Assembly: GCA_946886375.1 (NCBI GenBank)
Contig: CAMPIL010000125.1
Span: 1-9,293, forward strand
Direction of reading: 5' to 3'
From: an uncultured Phycisphaerales bacterium
GTDB taxonomy: Bacteria; Planctomycetota; Phycisphaerae; Phycisphaerales; SM1A02
DNA length: 9,293 nt
The position numbers and the translations under genes were made by a program. Positions 1-7,199 of this stretch are shown here, in pieces. The notes beneath the pieces are model-generated. The model ran no database searches, was not told the origin of the DNA, and worked only from the letters and a program-made list of their open reading frames with translations. How positions within the stretch are numbered: the first letter of the stretch is position 1; each line of letters starts with the position of its first letter.

Positions 1-3000
1 CGCTGAGGGAGCGTTCGGCCTCGTCGAACCGTTTCAATTTGAGCAGACATTCGACCGCCTGGTTCTGCAGCGCGATCTCCTTGCGGACCCCCAGCACGTT
101 CTGCAGATGCTTCAGCGCCTCGTCAAAATTCCCCGAGCGCATGTAGAGGTCGGCGAGTTCCTGATCCGCCTCACGCCGCTTGGGATCCTGACGAGACAGC
201 GCCGCGGTGAAGGTCTCCTTCGCCTCGGCGAGGTGCGTGCTCTGCACCTGATAACGGCCCAGTTCGAGGAGGATTTCCGAGGTGACTGCATCGCCTTTCC
301 TGGCGATATAGTCCCGCAGCAGTTGCTCGCCGCCCATGATGTCGCCGCGGTCGCGCAACAACGAGGCGCGCAGGCTGACGAAACGCAAGTCTTCGCCCAG
401 CCGCTTGGTCAGCGAATCCAGGATTTCATCGGCCTGCCTGTACAAGTCGGTCTGGGCCTTGCTCAGCGCTTCGTTGCGCTCCGCCACGGTCAATCGGGAC
501 CAGTGCTGCTCGGTGTACAGACGCCGGCCGGTTTCGTCGGTCATGTTGTCCGGCGTGGGCACGGTGTGCGAGAGCAATCGGGCCAACTCGGCCGCATTCA
601 GCACGTCATCGGGGTTCTCCCTGAACAATCTGCGGCGGGTCAAAAGGGCCGTCAGACGATCACCGGCGTCGGCTTCCAGCAGCAGCCATCGGTGGCGCAT
701 GTTCACGTCATTCGGAACCAGTTTCAGCGCATCGCGCAGGATGCGCAGCGAGCGCGTCGTCTCGCCACGCCGCAGCAACAGGCTCACATACGAGCGCACC
801 GCGTCCATGTCGTTGGGATTGCACTTGTACGCCTGTTCAAAGGCGCGTTCGGCCTCGGGGAAGTTGCCCAGGCTCTGGAACGACACGGCCAGCGCGCGCC
901 AGATCGTGGATGAGAAACTCAGCCGGTCGGTCGCCGATTCCAGACTGCGCACGGCGTCCTGGTAGTATTTGCGTGCTTCTTGCGCCTGGCCGGCGGCGGA
1001 CTTCTCCATCGCCCGCGCCAGGTCCAGCCTTCCCTGATAGAAAGCGCCGCCCGCCTGATCAAGGTCATTCGCCCGCGCTGTGGCGACGTACTTCTCAGCC
1101 TTGGCCCAATCCTTCTCGCCCATCGCTTCATCAAACATGAACTCGACCAAGCGAGGATCATTCGGGTACCGACTCGACGCCTCCTGGATGATGCGGTTCA
1201 TCTCGCTCTTGGCCCGCTCGGCCAAGGTCCGGGCTTTCGCGGCTCCGGCGTCATCCATGTTGTTGGTCGCCAGGTTCTGGGCCATCATGAACTGCTGTAT
1301 CGCCAGACGCCGCAATGCCGCCATGATCGTAAGCGATTGCTCCTTTTCGTCCTTGATGGCTGACTTGTGAAACGCCATGAGCGCGTCGATGGGATCCTGA
1401 TTTTCCAGGAGCGCATCAAACCTCAGCAAATTGACGTTTTCCGGGTCGGCCTTTTTCGCGCGCGCCAAGAAGTCGCGGGCCGAATCGGAGTTGCCCGATC
1501 GCAATTCGACTTCCACCATGGCGATCAACAGCGCCGCCGCTTCAGGGGTTTTCCGCAATTGGGCTTCAAGCGTCGACTTGGCCGCGGTGTTGTCGCCCTG
1601 ATTCATGTACGAACTGGCCTGCGACAGCGCGATCAAGACCGGGTCGGTCGGATTCTGCGCGATCTGTTCCCCCGCGCCGCTGTTGATCAAGGCGATCAAC
1701 TGCTGCACTTCCTCCTTCTTCAGTTCATCGCTGGGAAGCGTGGCCAGGGTCTGGCCCGCTTCAGTGCGCTTGCCCATGTTGTACTCAAGCCGGGCCTTGG
1801 TGATGATCAGCGGCGTAAGTTTCGGGGTGATCTCCAGAGCCTGCAGGGTCCGCTCGTACGCCAGGCCAAGTTGATTGATGCGTTCGAGCGAAATGGCTGA
1901 GAAGTACAGCGTTTCCGGATCGCGGCCGAAATTGGATTCGCGCACCAGTCGATCGCAGCACTTCGCTGCGCGGGGATAATCGCCCTTGGCGAAGGCAATG
2001 CGCGCATCGGCCCGCAGCATCTGCGTGTCATTGACCGGATCGGCGACCAGTTCAGACAGTTTGGCCCGGGCCTCTTCCATCGCCGTGATCAGACCCGGCT
2101 TCTCATCGTTCGGCGCATCCGACCAGCGCCGGCCGTAGATGTCCACCACCAGCGCCGCCGCTCGCTTGCGCAGTTCGGCCTGAATCTGCGAGAGATAGCC
2201 GACCTTCATCGGTTCGGCGGCGATGATCTGCTTGGCGGCCTGCTCGGCCTGGTCCAATTGGTTGGTCGAGAACCAAAGGCTGGCCGCGCTCAGCCGACTG
2301 TCATCGGCCTTTGGATTGTGCTTCAGGTTGCGCTCGTGCAGTTCGATGGCACGTTTGGCCCCGTTCTCGCGCACGGCAAGCATGAGGTCCGCCGCCTCGC
2401 CGAGGAACCCGGGCTCGACATTCTCGGGAATCAACGCCATGAGCCGGTCGGCGGCGGCTTGAACCGTTTCGTTGGGATTGTCCTTGGGATTCTCCACGTT
2501 GCGAACGATGGTGTTCAACAGATTCATACGCGCGGTTTCGGGGCCGTTGGGAACGGCGGCGACCGCCTTCTTCACGGTCTCATCTATCTTGGCGTTCTGC
2601 TCATCAATGATCGAGCCGGTGCGTCCCTGCTCGCGAAGTTTCTCAAGCAACACCATCTCGCCGTGCACCAGCGTCGACCACGCGAGATCGTTGTCGCCCA
2701 TGGCCGGCGCAATGGTTTGCATTTCCTGCACGGATTCAGTGATTTCCTCCAGGGTGCACAGCGTCGACCGGCGGAACTTGGACATGGCCAGCATCACGCG
2801 CGCAATTTTGCGCTGCGGCTCGGATTCGGGCAGGCGATTCCACATGTCCTCGGCGGCTTTGCCGAGCAATTCCCACTGCCCGTTGGACCGGCGCGCGGCG
2901 TTGAACAGTTCGTTGATCAGCCGCAACTGCGCGTTGACATTTTGCGAGTCATGCCGGGCCGCGTGATTCAGCACCCCAACCCACTCTCGATACATGTCCG

Positions 3001-3274
3001 TCGCTTCGTTGGCGGTCTTGGGCTCCAGTTGCAAGATCACGCGCTCCAGGCACGCCAGGTACTCGAGGTTGCCCGGCTCCTTGTGCACGGCCCGGCCGTA
3101 ATAGTCGCGAGCCCGCTTCATGTCGCCGGCCTGTTCGGCTTCCGCCGCCAGACGGAAACTGCGCTGCGCGTTGCCTCGCATGTTCAGCACCAGCAGACCG
3201 CCGATGATCATCGCGGCGACGCCGATCGACAGGACCAGGAACAGCACGAATTTGGAATTGACTTTGGATGCCAT
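1..3274 (-). CDS. Giant membrane-anchored TPR-repeat protein (PrsT-like position), C-terminus beyond window
   Basis: I read this frame codon by codon from the ATG at 3274 to base 2 and found no stop in 1,091 codons; the gene runs off the left edge. The N-terminus has a short basic start and one hydrophobic segment at about residues 8-31 with no lipobox, so it should be anchored in the inner membrane with the rest in the periplasm. The remainder is alpha-helical with tetratricopeptide-like repeats, clearest at about residues 36-70, 322-355, 414-612, 742-857 and 999-1091 (e.g. 'GDYPRAAKCCDRL', 'GNFPEAERAFEQAYKCNPND', 'GNFDEALKHLQNVL'). TPR arrays bind proteins; no catalytic motif is visible. 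The start has GAGG five bases upstream and lies 18 bases after the EpsI stop, so it is probably co-transcribed with exosortase and epsI. Proteobacterial exosortase clusters carry a TPR protein, PrsT, here; that equivalence is inference from position and architecture only. Confidence 0.9.
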   Translation of the reverse strand, partial: MASKVNSKFVLFLVLSIGVAAMIIGGLLVLNMRGNAQRSFRLAAEAEQAGDMKRARDYYGRAVHKEPGNLEYLACLERVILQLEPKTANEATDMYREWVGVLNHAARHDSQNVNAQLRLINELFNAARRSNGQWELLGKAAEDMWNRLPESEPQRKIARVMLAMSKFRRSTLCTLEEITESVQEMQTIAPAMGDNDLAWSTLVHGEMVLLEKLREQGRTGSIIDEQNAKIDETVKKAVAAVPNGPETARMNLLNTIVRNVENPKDNPNETVQAAADRLMALIPENVEPGFLGEAADLMLAVRENGAKRAIELHERNLKHNPKADDSRLSAASLWFSTNQLDQAEQAAKQIIAAEPMKVGYLSQIQAELRKRAAALVVDIYGRRWSDAPNDEKPGLITAMEEARAKLSELVADPVNDTQMLRADARIAFAKGDYPRAAKCCDRLVRESNFGRDPETLYFSAISLERINQLGLAYERTLQALEITPKLTPLIITKARLEYNMGKRTEAGQTLATLPSDELKKEEVQQLIALINSGAGEQIAQNPTDPVLIALSQASSYMNQGDNTAAKSTLEAQLRKTPEAAALLIAMVEVELRSGNSDSARDFLARAKKADPENVNLLRFDALLENQDPIDALMAFHKSAIKDEKEQSLTIMAALRRLAIQQFMMAQNLATNNMDDAGAAKARTLAERAKSEMNRIIQEASSRYPNDPRLVEFMFDEAMGEKDWAKAEKYVATARANDLDQAGGAFYQGRLDLARAMEKSAAGQAQEARKYYQDAVRSLESATDRLSFSSTIWRALAVSFQSLGNFPEAERAFEQAYKCNPNDMDAVRSYVSLLLRRGETTRSLRILRDALKLVPNDVNMRHRWLLLEADAGDRLTALLTRRRLFRENPDDVLNAAELARLLSHTVPTPDNMTDETGRRLYTEQHWSRLTVAERNEALSKAQTDLYRQADEILDSLTKRLGEDLRFVSLRASLLRDRGDIMGGEQLLRDYIARKGDAVTSEILLELGRYQVQSTHLAEAKETFTAALSRQDPKRREADQELADLYMRSGNFDEALKHLQNVLGVRKEIALQNQAVECLLKLKRFDEAERSLS

Positions 3275-3283
3275 GGAAACCTC
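3275..3283 (-). promoter_or_regulatory. Ribosome binding site of the TPR gene
   Basis: GAGG at 3283-3280 sits five bases before the ATG at 3274-3272. It lies in the 18-base gap after the EpsI stop and supports separate initiation of the TPR protein rather than only read-through from epsI, which is in the same frame. Confidence 0.65.
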
Positions 3284-3292
3284 GATGGATGC

Positions 3293-4150
3293 TTACGATG
3301 CAGTGGGACTGGGCTTGGCCTGGTCGCGCCGCTCGACTTCCGCCCAATCGGGCAGGCAGCGCATCAGTTCAGGCAGAAGGTCTTTCAAATGTTCCGCGAC
3401 AAGCGTGAGGAATCGCTCCTGCGTGCCATCGCGCGACACGTACACGTATTGAACCTTGCAGTAGTACGCGTACTTCTCTCGTGGATCGAACGCCAGCAAT
3501 TTGACCTGCTCAGGCGCGGGAGCCAAGCCGCCGTTGGCGATGAAAAAATACCCGCCATAAATCTGCGCGGCCGGGTCCTTTTCATGCTCAAAGCGAACCG
3601 TGCGCATTTCCATGTCACCGACCGGCATGCGCACCGTGACAATCCGACCGGCAAGATCGCGGCTGTGCGAGATTTGATACGGGTCCTTGGTGGCTAGATG
3701 AATCAGTCCTTCGGGGTCCGGCGACCACGCGCTTCGATCCATCGGCAGAGGCAGGTTTTCCGCAAGCGACTTGGCGTTGAACCCCGCGGCGACCAGGCAA
3801 CGGTCCGGCACGTGAGGAACTGTGTCGATCATCCCCGTGTAGTACGCAAGGTGAACCAGCAACCGCTCGGGCGGGCGCTCATCGTTGACGTACATGCGAT
3901 CCAGGTACTTGTCGGTGCCGAGTTCCTCGATCATCGCAGCGTCAAACGACCGATCCTCGCCCACGGCCTTCCAACGTCCGATGGTCGTAGGAATCAGCGT
4001 CAGCGGCGCGCGAAGATCCACGGGCTGCTTTTTCATGTACAGGTTCAGGGCCCGCACCGCGCCCTGGAAAAGCAGCCCTGACGCGGCAAGCGTCAGGCAC
4101 GCGATAATGAACGCCAATCTGGCTCGATTGTCAAAGGGCGCGCGGGGCAT
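3293..4150 (-). CDS. epsI: EpsI-family exosortase partner protein (DUF3485)
   Basis: This 285-residue protein has a basic N-terminus, one transmembrane or signal segment (about residues 11-32) and a periplasmic domain. Features matching the EpsI/DUF3485 family are 'IGRW' at 57-60, 'YYTG' at 103-106, 'PHVPDRC' at 112-118 followed by G123 (the family usually has a His-x-Pro...Cys signature here), and an aromatic stretch ending in 'NGG' at 206-208. The family is found beside, or fused to, exosortases and may assist processing or surface-polysaccharide coupling; its biochemical role is unsettled. I chose the ATG at 4150-4148 rather than an upstream one at 4204, because the exosortase stops at 4154-4152, giving TGA-C-ATG with a one-base gap. 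A GGAGG in the end of the exosortase gene, about ten bases upstream, serves as ribosome binding site, so translation is probably coupled. It ends with TAA at 3295-3293. Confidence 0.87.
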   Translation of the reverse strand: MPRAPFDNRARLAFIIACLTLAASGLLFQGAVRALNLYMKKQPVDLRAPLTLIPTTIGRWKAVGEDRSFDAAMIEELGTDKYLDRMYVNDERPPERLLVHLAYYTGMIDTVPHVPDRCLVAAGFNAKSLAENLPLPMDRSAWSPDPEGLIHLATKDPYQISHSRDLAGRIVTVRMPVGDMEMRTVRFEHEKDPAAQIYGGYFFIANGGLAPAPEQVKLLAFDPREKYAYYCKVQYVYVSRDGTQERFLTLVAEHLKDLLPELMRCLPDWAEVERRDQAKPSPTAS

Positions 4151-4151
4151 G

Positions 4152-5099
4152 TCAGGCGTTCCTCCGCGCCGCGACGGGACGAACGTCGTCCTCTTCCACC
4201 ACAAGATGACGGATGATCCACATGAAGCCCAGGAATATCAGGAACGCCGGCACCAGCCAGACCAGTCCGACAAACGAGTGAAAATCTCCCGCGGCAAATC
4301 CGGTGTCATAAAGGCTGAGAATGCCCAGGCTGACAACGCGAAGGATGTTCACGAAGATGGCTATGGGAACCGCCATCGCCACCAGAAGCACCTGCTGCCA
4401 GTACATCTTGAATCCGGTGAAAGCCATGGCGACGCCCAATGCAAGAAACGCCATGAGCATGCGCATACCGGAGCACGCCTGGGCAATGTTCAGCGGCTTG
4501 GACTGGCCGTTTTGAAAGATGTACAGCGTGTTGCCGCTGCGGTCCACGTCCATGCCCAGCTGCAGCAACAGATGCGCGCCGCGCGCGGTGATGTCCTGCA
4601 TCCTGAACGTCACGATGTTGAGCAGGCCAGCCGAGATGGTTTGACCGAAGAAAAACAAGTAGAGCAGCGGGAACCAGAGCCAGAGCATGGCCCGCCATCC
4701 GCAGAACAGCAGCGCCAGGCCCGAAAGAGTCGAGATCACGCCCACGGCCTGAAGGTTGTGGTGCCGCAACGGACGGAGTCCGATCGAACATTCAATGTAC
4801 CACGCCACGCCCAGCACGATCGGCACCAGCCCAATCCACGACGTCCGGAAAGGCTGGGCGAGCAGTTTCGCGCGGTTGAAATACACGAAATACCCCGCGA
4901 TGAACGGCACGACCAACGTGTGACCGTTATCGGCCTGTTCGGTAATCGCCAAGGCAACCTGCCTGGCAAAAAAATCCCAGAATACCAGCGCCAGAATGCC
5001 CAAAAGCAGCACGCCGCCGGCCAAAGGCCATTTCCACTGGTCTGCAAGGGCATTGCTTGAGGATGGCGGAGTCAGTCGTTCTAGGGTCGCGCTGGTCAT
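4152..5099 (-). CDS. xrt: Exosortase (PEP-CTERM-processing membrane transpeptidase)
   Basis: This is a polytopic inner-membrane protein with about eight hydrophobic segments, of the exosortase/archaeosortase family that cleaves and transfers proteins bearing a C-terminal PEP-CTERM signal. All three catalytic signatures are present. Numbered from the longest possible start (5141), they are Cys223 in 'ACSGMR' with Arg227, Arg268 in 'NILR', and His288 in 'DFHSF'. The segment 'DNGHTLVVPFIAGYFVY' (71-87) matches the usual N-terminal exosortase pattern. The C-terminus is short, charged and probably cytoplasmic. In-frame ATGs exist at 5141, 5138, 5120 and 5099. I chose 5099 (315 residues) because only it has a good Shine-Dalgarno, GAGG five bases upstream; the others add a polar extension of 7-14 residues. 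The EpsI partner follows after one base. I cannot say which exosortase subfamily it is. A PEP-CTERM-like tail is encoded at the right edge of this window. Confidence 0.93.
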   Translation of the reverse strand: MTSATLERLTPPSSSNALADQWKWPLAGGVLLLGILALVFWDFFARQVALAITEQADNGHTLVVPFIAGYFVYFNRAKLLAQPFRTSWIGLVPIVLGVAWYIECSIGLRPLRHHNLQAVGVISTLSGLALLFCGWRAMLWLWFPLLYLFFFGQTISAGLLNIVTFRMQDITARGAHLLLQLGMDVDRSGNTLYIFQNGQSKPLNIAQACSGMRMLMAFLALGVAMAFTGFKMYWQQVLLVAMAVPIAIFVNILRVVSLGILSLYDTGFAAGDFHSFVGLVWLVPAFLIFLGFMWIIRHLVVEEDDVRPVAARRNA

Positions 5100-5108
5100 C
5101 TTCCCCTC
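5100..5108 (-). promoter_or_regulatory. Ribosome binding site deciding the exosortase start
   Basis: On the minus strand GAGGGGAAG directly precedes the ATG at 5099, placing GAGG five bases from the start. The TPR and SLBB genes have the same spacing. The three in-frame ATGs upstream (5120, 5138, 5141) lack a comparable site. Confidence 0.55.
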
Positions 5109-5155
5109 AAAATCGGTCATCCCGCCCAAGTGCTTCATCATGGGGTCCGAGGCGT

Positions 5156-5184
5156 CCTATAACGGCAGGCCAAATCGCGGTCGG
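5156..5184 (-). promoter_or_regulatory. Weak sigma-70-type promoter candidate for the exosortase operon
   Basis: On the minus strand CCGACC (5184-5179; three of six matches to TTGACA) and TATAGG (5161-5156; four of six matches to TATAAT) are 17 bases apart. Transcription would start near 5149, giving a leader of about 50 bases to the 5099 start. A short palindrome, GGTC-G-GACC (5179-5187), overlaps the -35 position and could be an operator. The match is weak and could be chance. Confidence 0.22.
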
Positions 5185-5266
5185 ACCACAGATCTGCGAC
5201 TTGGCTTGAGATCACCGGCGGGAATCTCGGCGCAATGCCGTTCTACGCGGGCAGGCCTCCCTTGGG

Positions 5267-5315
5267 TTCGAGGTATTTTCCACCTCAAATCCTACAGCAA
5301 AGCCATCGTTGGCTT
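5267..5315 (-). other. Two small hairpins between the SLBB and exosortase genes
   Basis: AAGCCA/TGGCTT with a four-base loop lies at 5300-5315, starting about 21 bases after the SLBB stop. A second stem, TTTGAGGT/ACCTCGAA on the minus strand with one G-U pair and a seven-base loop, lies at 5267-5289. Neither is followed by a T-run, so neither is a standard intrinsic terminator. They may stabilise or process the transcript between the two genes. Nothing else definite is seen in this gap of about 237 bases apart from the promoter candidate nearer the exosortase. Confidence 0.35.
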
Positions 5316-5336
5316 CCGTGCCGAAAACGCAGGCGC

Positions 5337-7001
5337 TCAGAACGCGAATTGCTGCTCGCCAAATACGTCCGGGCCGAAATTGCGGTCAAGCAGGAATCCA
5401 AAACCGTAGGTCGCGCGGAAGCCGTTGCGGATGATCGCCAGCGGTGTGGCGACCCATGACGTGCCCACAATAATGTGGTCGTCGGGCTTGAGCATCACGT
5501 CCGGCTCCGTGCGTTGACGGATCGCGGCCAGATCAAGGCGAATTGTGGCCTCGCGATTCGGGCCGATCTTGCGGGTCAAATCCACCCGCTCCGGGATGGC
5601 AATCGGCCCAAATCCGCCTGCGGCGGTAACGATCCGGCTGAGCGTCAGGTGACCGCTTGAAGGCAGACCGTACACGCCAACGCGGTTTACTTCACCATCG
5701 ATGTACACGAATCCCTGCGGCGGGCCATCGACGAAAATGCGATCGTTGGGCCGGATGACGATGTTCTGCGAACTGTCGCCGCGCGAAAGCCGCTGGTAGT
5801 CGATTTCAATGATGCGGTCGAGCACCTGCGCAGGCTCGGCCGGTGCTGTGGGCTGCGGCGCGGTCGGCTGAGCGCCGGGACCTGCCGGCACTCGCACCCA
5901 TTCCCCACGCTCGGGAATGTAAATGAACGACTCGCCGGTTTCATCCTGCGGCCGAGTCTGCGGGCGCACCACATCAACATCCACCGGCGGCTGCTGCGGA
6001 GCACGCGCCGGTTCAAGTTGATCCGATGTGGCCGGGGGCTGGGGCGACATCGGCGGCTCAGGTTCATCCGCAGGCATCACCGGTTGGTCGGCGGGCGGCG
6101 CGGGTTGATCCGCAGGCTGCGACGGTTCAGTCTGCGGCGCGGGCTCCAGTTGATCGATATCCACCATCGGCTGTGTGGTGGGTTCTTCCTGCAGCATGCC
6201 CGGGCGCACGTCGTTGCGCTGCTGGTCAGGCTGCGTTTCCAGTTGCCGAATCAGGTCCTCAATGTCCGGCGCGGGAGTCGTCGGCTGAGTTGAGGGCTGC
6301 TCGCCTCGCACCGGAGGCTGGCGCTCCTGCTCAAATATGGGCTGCACTTCCGACGACAACACCACCTGCCGAATGACGTACACGCGTTCTGTCGTGGTTG
6401 GCACGCCGCCGGCATTGGCCAAGGCGTCAAGCAGCCGCAAATTGGGATTGTCGAGCGTGTATTGCCCCACGCGCAGCACGAAGCCGTACACCGTGAACCG
6501 CAACCCGCCGCCCTGCTCAACCACCACGTCGACCTGCGGATTCGCCATCACGCTCTCGGCAAGCCGCCTGCGGATTTCATCCTCAAACTGCTGGGCGGTG
6601 AGACCTGCGGCGCGCACATCGCCAAGTTCCGGAACACGGTAATACCCCGCCGTGTCAACGCGGCGCGTGGATGTGGTCCACAAGTTGGCCTGCGTCAACT
6701 CAAAGATCGCCGTCGTGACCACGTCGCCTGGATAAATGTAGTACTCCAGCTCGCGCGGCATCAGATCTTCGGGCGTGGGAGGCGTGGCCTTGGCGAAGTA
6801 TTCCTCTTGGGGCTCGATGACGTCGATGCGCTCCAGCACCGGAATGGTGGTGGGCTCATATTCGAAGCGGCCGGTGCGCGAGGGATCAAAGAACGAATCG
6901 ACTTCGCAGCCGGGCAGAGCGCCCATCGCCGCGATCATCATCAACACCAGTGCACCCGTGCCGTTGCGCCAACGCCTCAATGCTCTTGCGTGTCTCACCA
7001 T
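5337..7001 (-). CDS. Wza-like polysaccharide export lipoprotein, poly-export plus SLBB domains with Pro/Gln-rich insertion
   Basis: This 554-residue protein begins with a basic segment and hydrophobic core ending in 'ALPGC', so Cys32 is a likely lipidation site; Glu33 suggests outer-membrane sorting. A poly-export domain covers about 83-163 ('YYIYPGDVV' start, 'NPQVDVVVEQ' end). An SLBB half follows at about 168-214 ('RFTVYGFVLRVGQYTL', 'DALANAGGV', 'RVYVIRQ'). Then comes a low-complexity Pro/Gln/Thr/Glu-rich stretch (about 219-392), then 'IIEIDYQRLSRGD' and 'IRPNDRIFV' at 397-424, and a second SLBB domain (about 429-514, ending 'MLKPDDHIIVG'). Family members form the outer-membrane exit channel for capsule or exopolysaccharide. 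The protein ends in Phe, as many outer-membrane proteins do; whether that matters here is unknown. GAGG lies five bases before the ATG. Wza is about 380 residues, so the extra length is mostly the insertion. Confidence 0.9.
   Translation of the reverse strand: MVRHARALRRWRNGTGALVLMMIAAMGALPGCEVDSFFDPSRTGRFEYEPTTIPVLERIDVIEPQEEYFAKATPPTPEDLMPRELEYYIYPGDVVTTAIFELTQANLWTTSTRRVDTAGYYRVPELGDVRAAGLTAQQFEDEIRRRLAESVMANPQVDVVVEQGGGLRFTVYGFVLRVGQYTLDNPNLRLLDALANAGGVPTTTERVYVIRQVVLSSEVQPIFEQERQPPVRGEQPSTQPTTPAPDIEDLIRQLETQPDQQRNDVRPGMLQEEPTTQPMVDIDQLEPAPQTEPSQPADQPAPPADQPVMPADEPEPPMSPQPPATSDQLEPARAPQQPPVDVDVVRPQTRPQDETGESFIYIPERGEWVRVPAGPGAQPTAPQPTAPAEPAQVLDRIIEIDYQRLSRGDSSQNIVIRPNDRIFVDGPPQGFVYIDGEVNRVGVYGLPSSGHLTLSRIVTAAGGFGPIAIPERVDLTRKIGPNREATIRLDLAAIRQRTEPDVMLKPDDHIIVGTSWVATPLAIIRNGFRATYGFGFLLDRNFGPDVFGEQQFAF
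6057..6123 (-). repeat. 21-bp imperfect tandem repeat inside the SLBB gene (seven-residue PAD[Q/E]P unit)
   Basis: On the plus strand GGTT recurs at 6061, 6082, 6103 and 6124, an exact 21-base period. In the protein this gives three units, 'QPADQPA', 'PPADQPV' and 'MPADEPE' (residues 295-315). It forms the core of the Pro/Gln-rich insertion. The in-frame period means copy-number change would keep the gene intact. Confidence 0.75.
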
Positions 7002-7024
7002 CGTCTCCTCGGACAGTCGTTCCC

Positions 7025-7050
7025 GTCCCGAGGGCGGGCCCCGTCGGGAC
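7025..7050 (-). promoter_or_regulatory. GC-rich hairpin in the leader of the SLBB gene
   Basis: A perfect seven-base inverted repeat (GTCCCGA/TCGGGAC) at 7025-7031 and 7044-7050 encloses GGG/CCC, which adds three more pairs after one bulged base, leaving a five-base loop. The structure ends about 15 bases before the Shine-Dalgarno (7005-7010) and 24 bases before the ATG. It has no T-run after it, so it is more likely a leader element affecting translation or mRNA stability, or a protein-binding site, than a terminator. Confidence 0.55.
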
Positions 7051-7073
7051 TACCTCAGTACGGTACAGTCTGG

Positions 7074-7104
7074 ATCATGTTTCGTCCAAACCGCAAACTG
7101 TCAA
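7074..7104 (-). promoter_or_regulatory. Candidate sigma-70 promoter of the SLBB gene
   Basis: On the minus strand a perfect TTGACA (7104-7099) is followed, after 19 bases, by CATGAT (7079-7074; four of six matches to TATAAT). The spacing is longer than the usual 17. Transcription would begin near 7067, giving a leader of about 65 bases that contains the GC-rich hairpin. The 198-base gap from the previous gene leaves room for an independent promoter. Confidence 0.35.
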
Positions 7105-7199
7105 AGAAAATCATGCTGCAGGCAGTTTCCTACGAACAATATATAGGTCGCGCCAGCCCGGCATGAAACGACTTGCTCTTCCCTACCGCCTGGATCCGC

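Noticed and set aside
2258..3697. Plus-strand open frame of 479 codons, and others such as 107-913 and 3885-5060
   Set aside because: They lie antisense to genes with clear domains or an uninterrupted frame of over 1,000 codons. Their translations are rich in Arg, His and Gln with no domain or signal, as expected for antisense frames in GC-rich DNA.
4151..4204. Longer EpsI start at 4204 (303 residues)
   Set aside because: It overlaps the exosortase gene by 53 bases and adds a non-hydrophobic extension ahead of the membrane segment; the ATG at 4150 with GGAGG upstream fits better.
5100..5141. Longer exosortase starts at 5120, 5138 and 5141
   Set aside because: They lack a good Shine-Dalgarno; the start at 5099 has GAGG at five bases. 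They are not excluded.
5290..5340. GGCAC/GC-type sigma-54 promoter on the minus strand between the SLBB and exosortase genes
   Set aside because: Sigma-54 promoters are known at proteobacterial PEP-CTERM genes, so I looked for TGGCAC-N5-TTGC. CGGCAC is present but the -12 half is not at the right distance.
7130..7150. AT-rich TATATATT at the SLBB upstream gap as a -10 box
   Set aside because: No acceptable -35 hexamer lies at 16-18 bases on either strand, and the TTGACA-based candidate nearer the gene is better.
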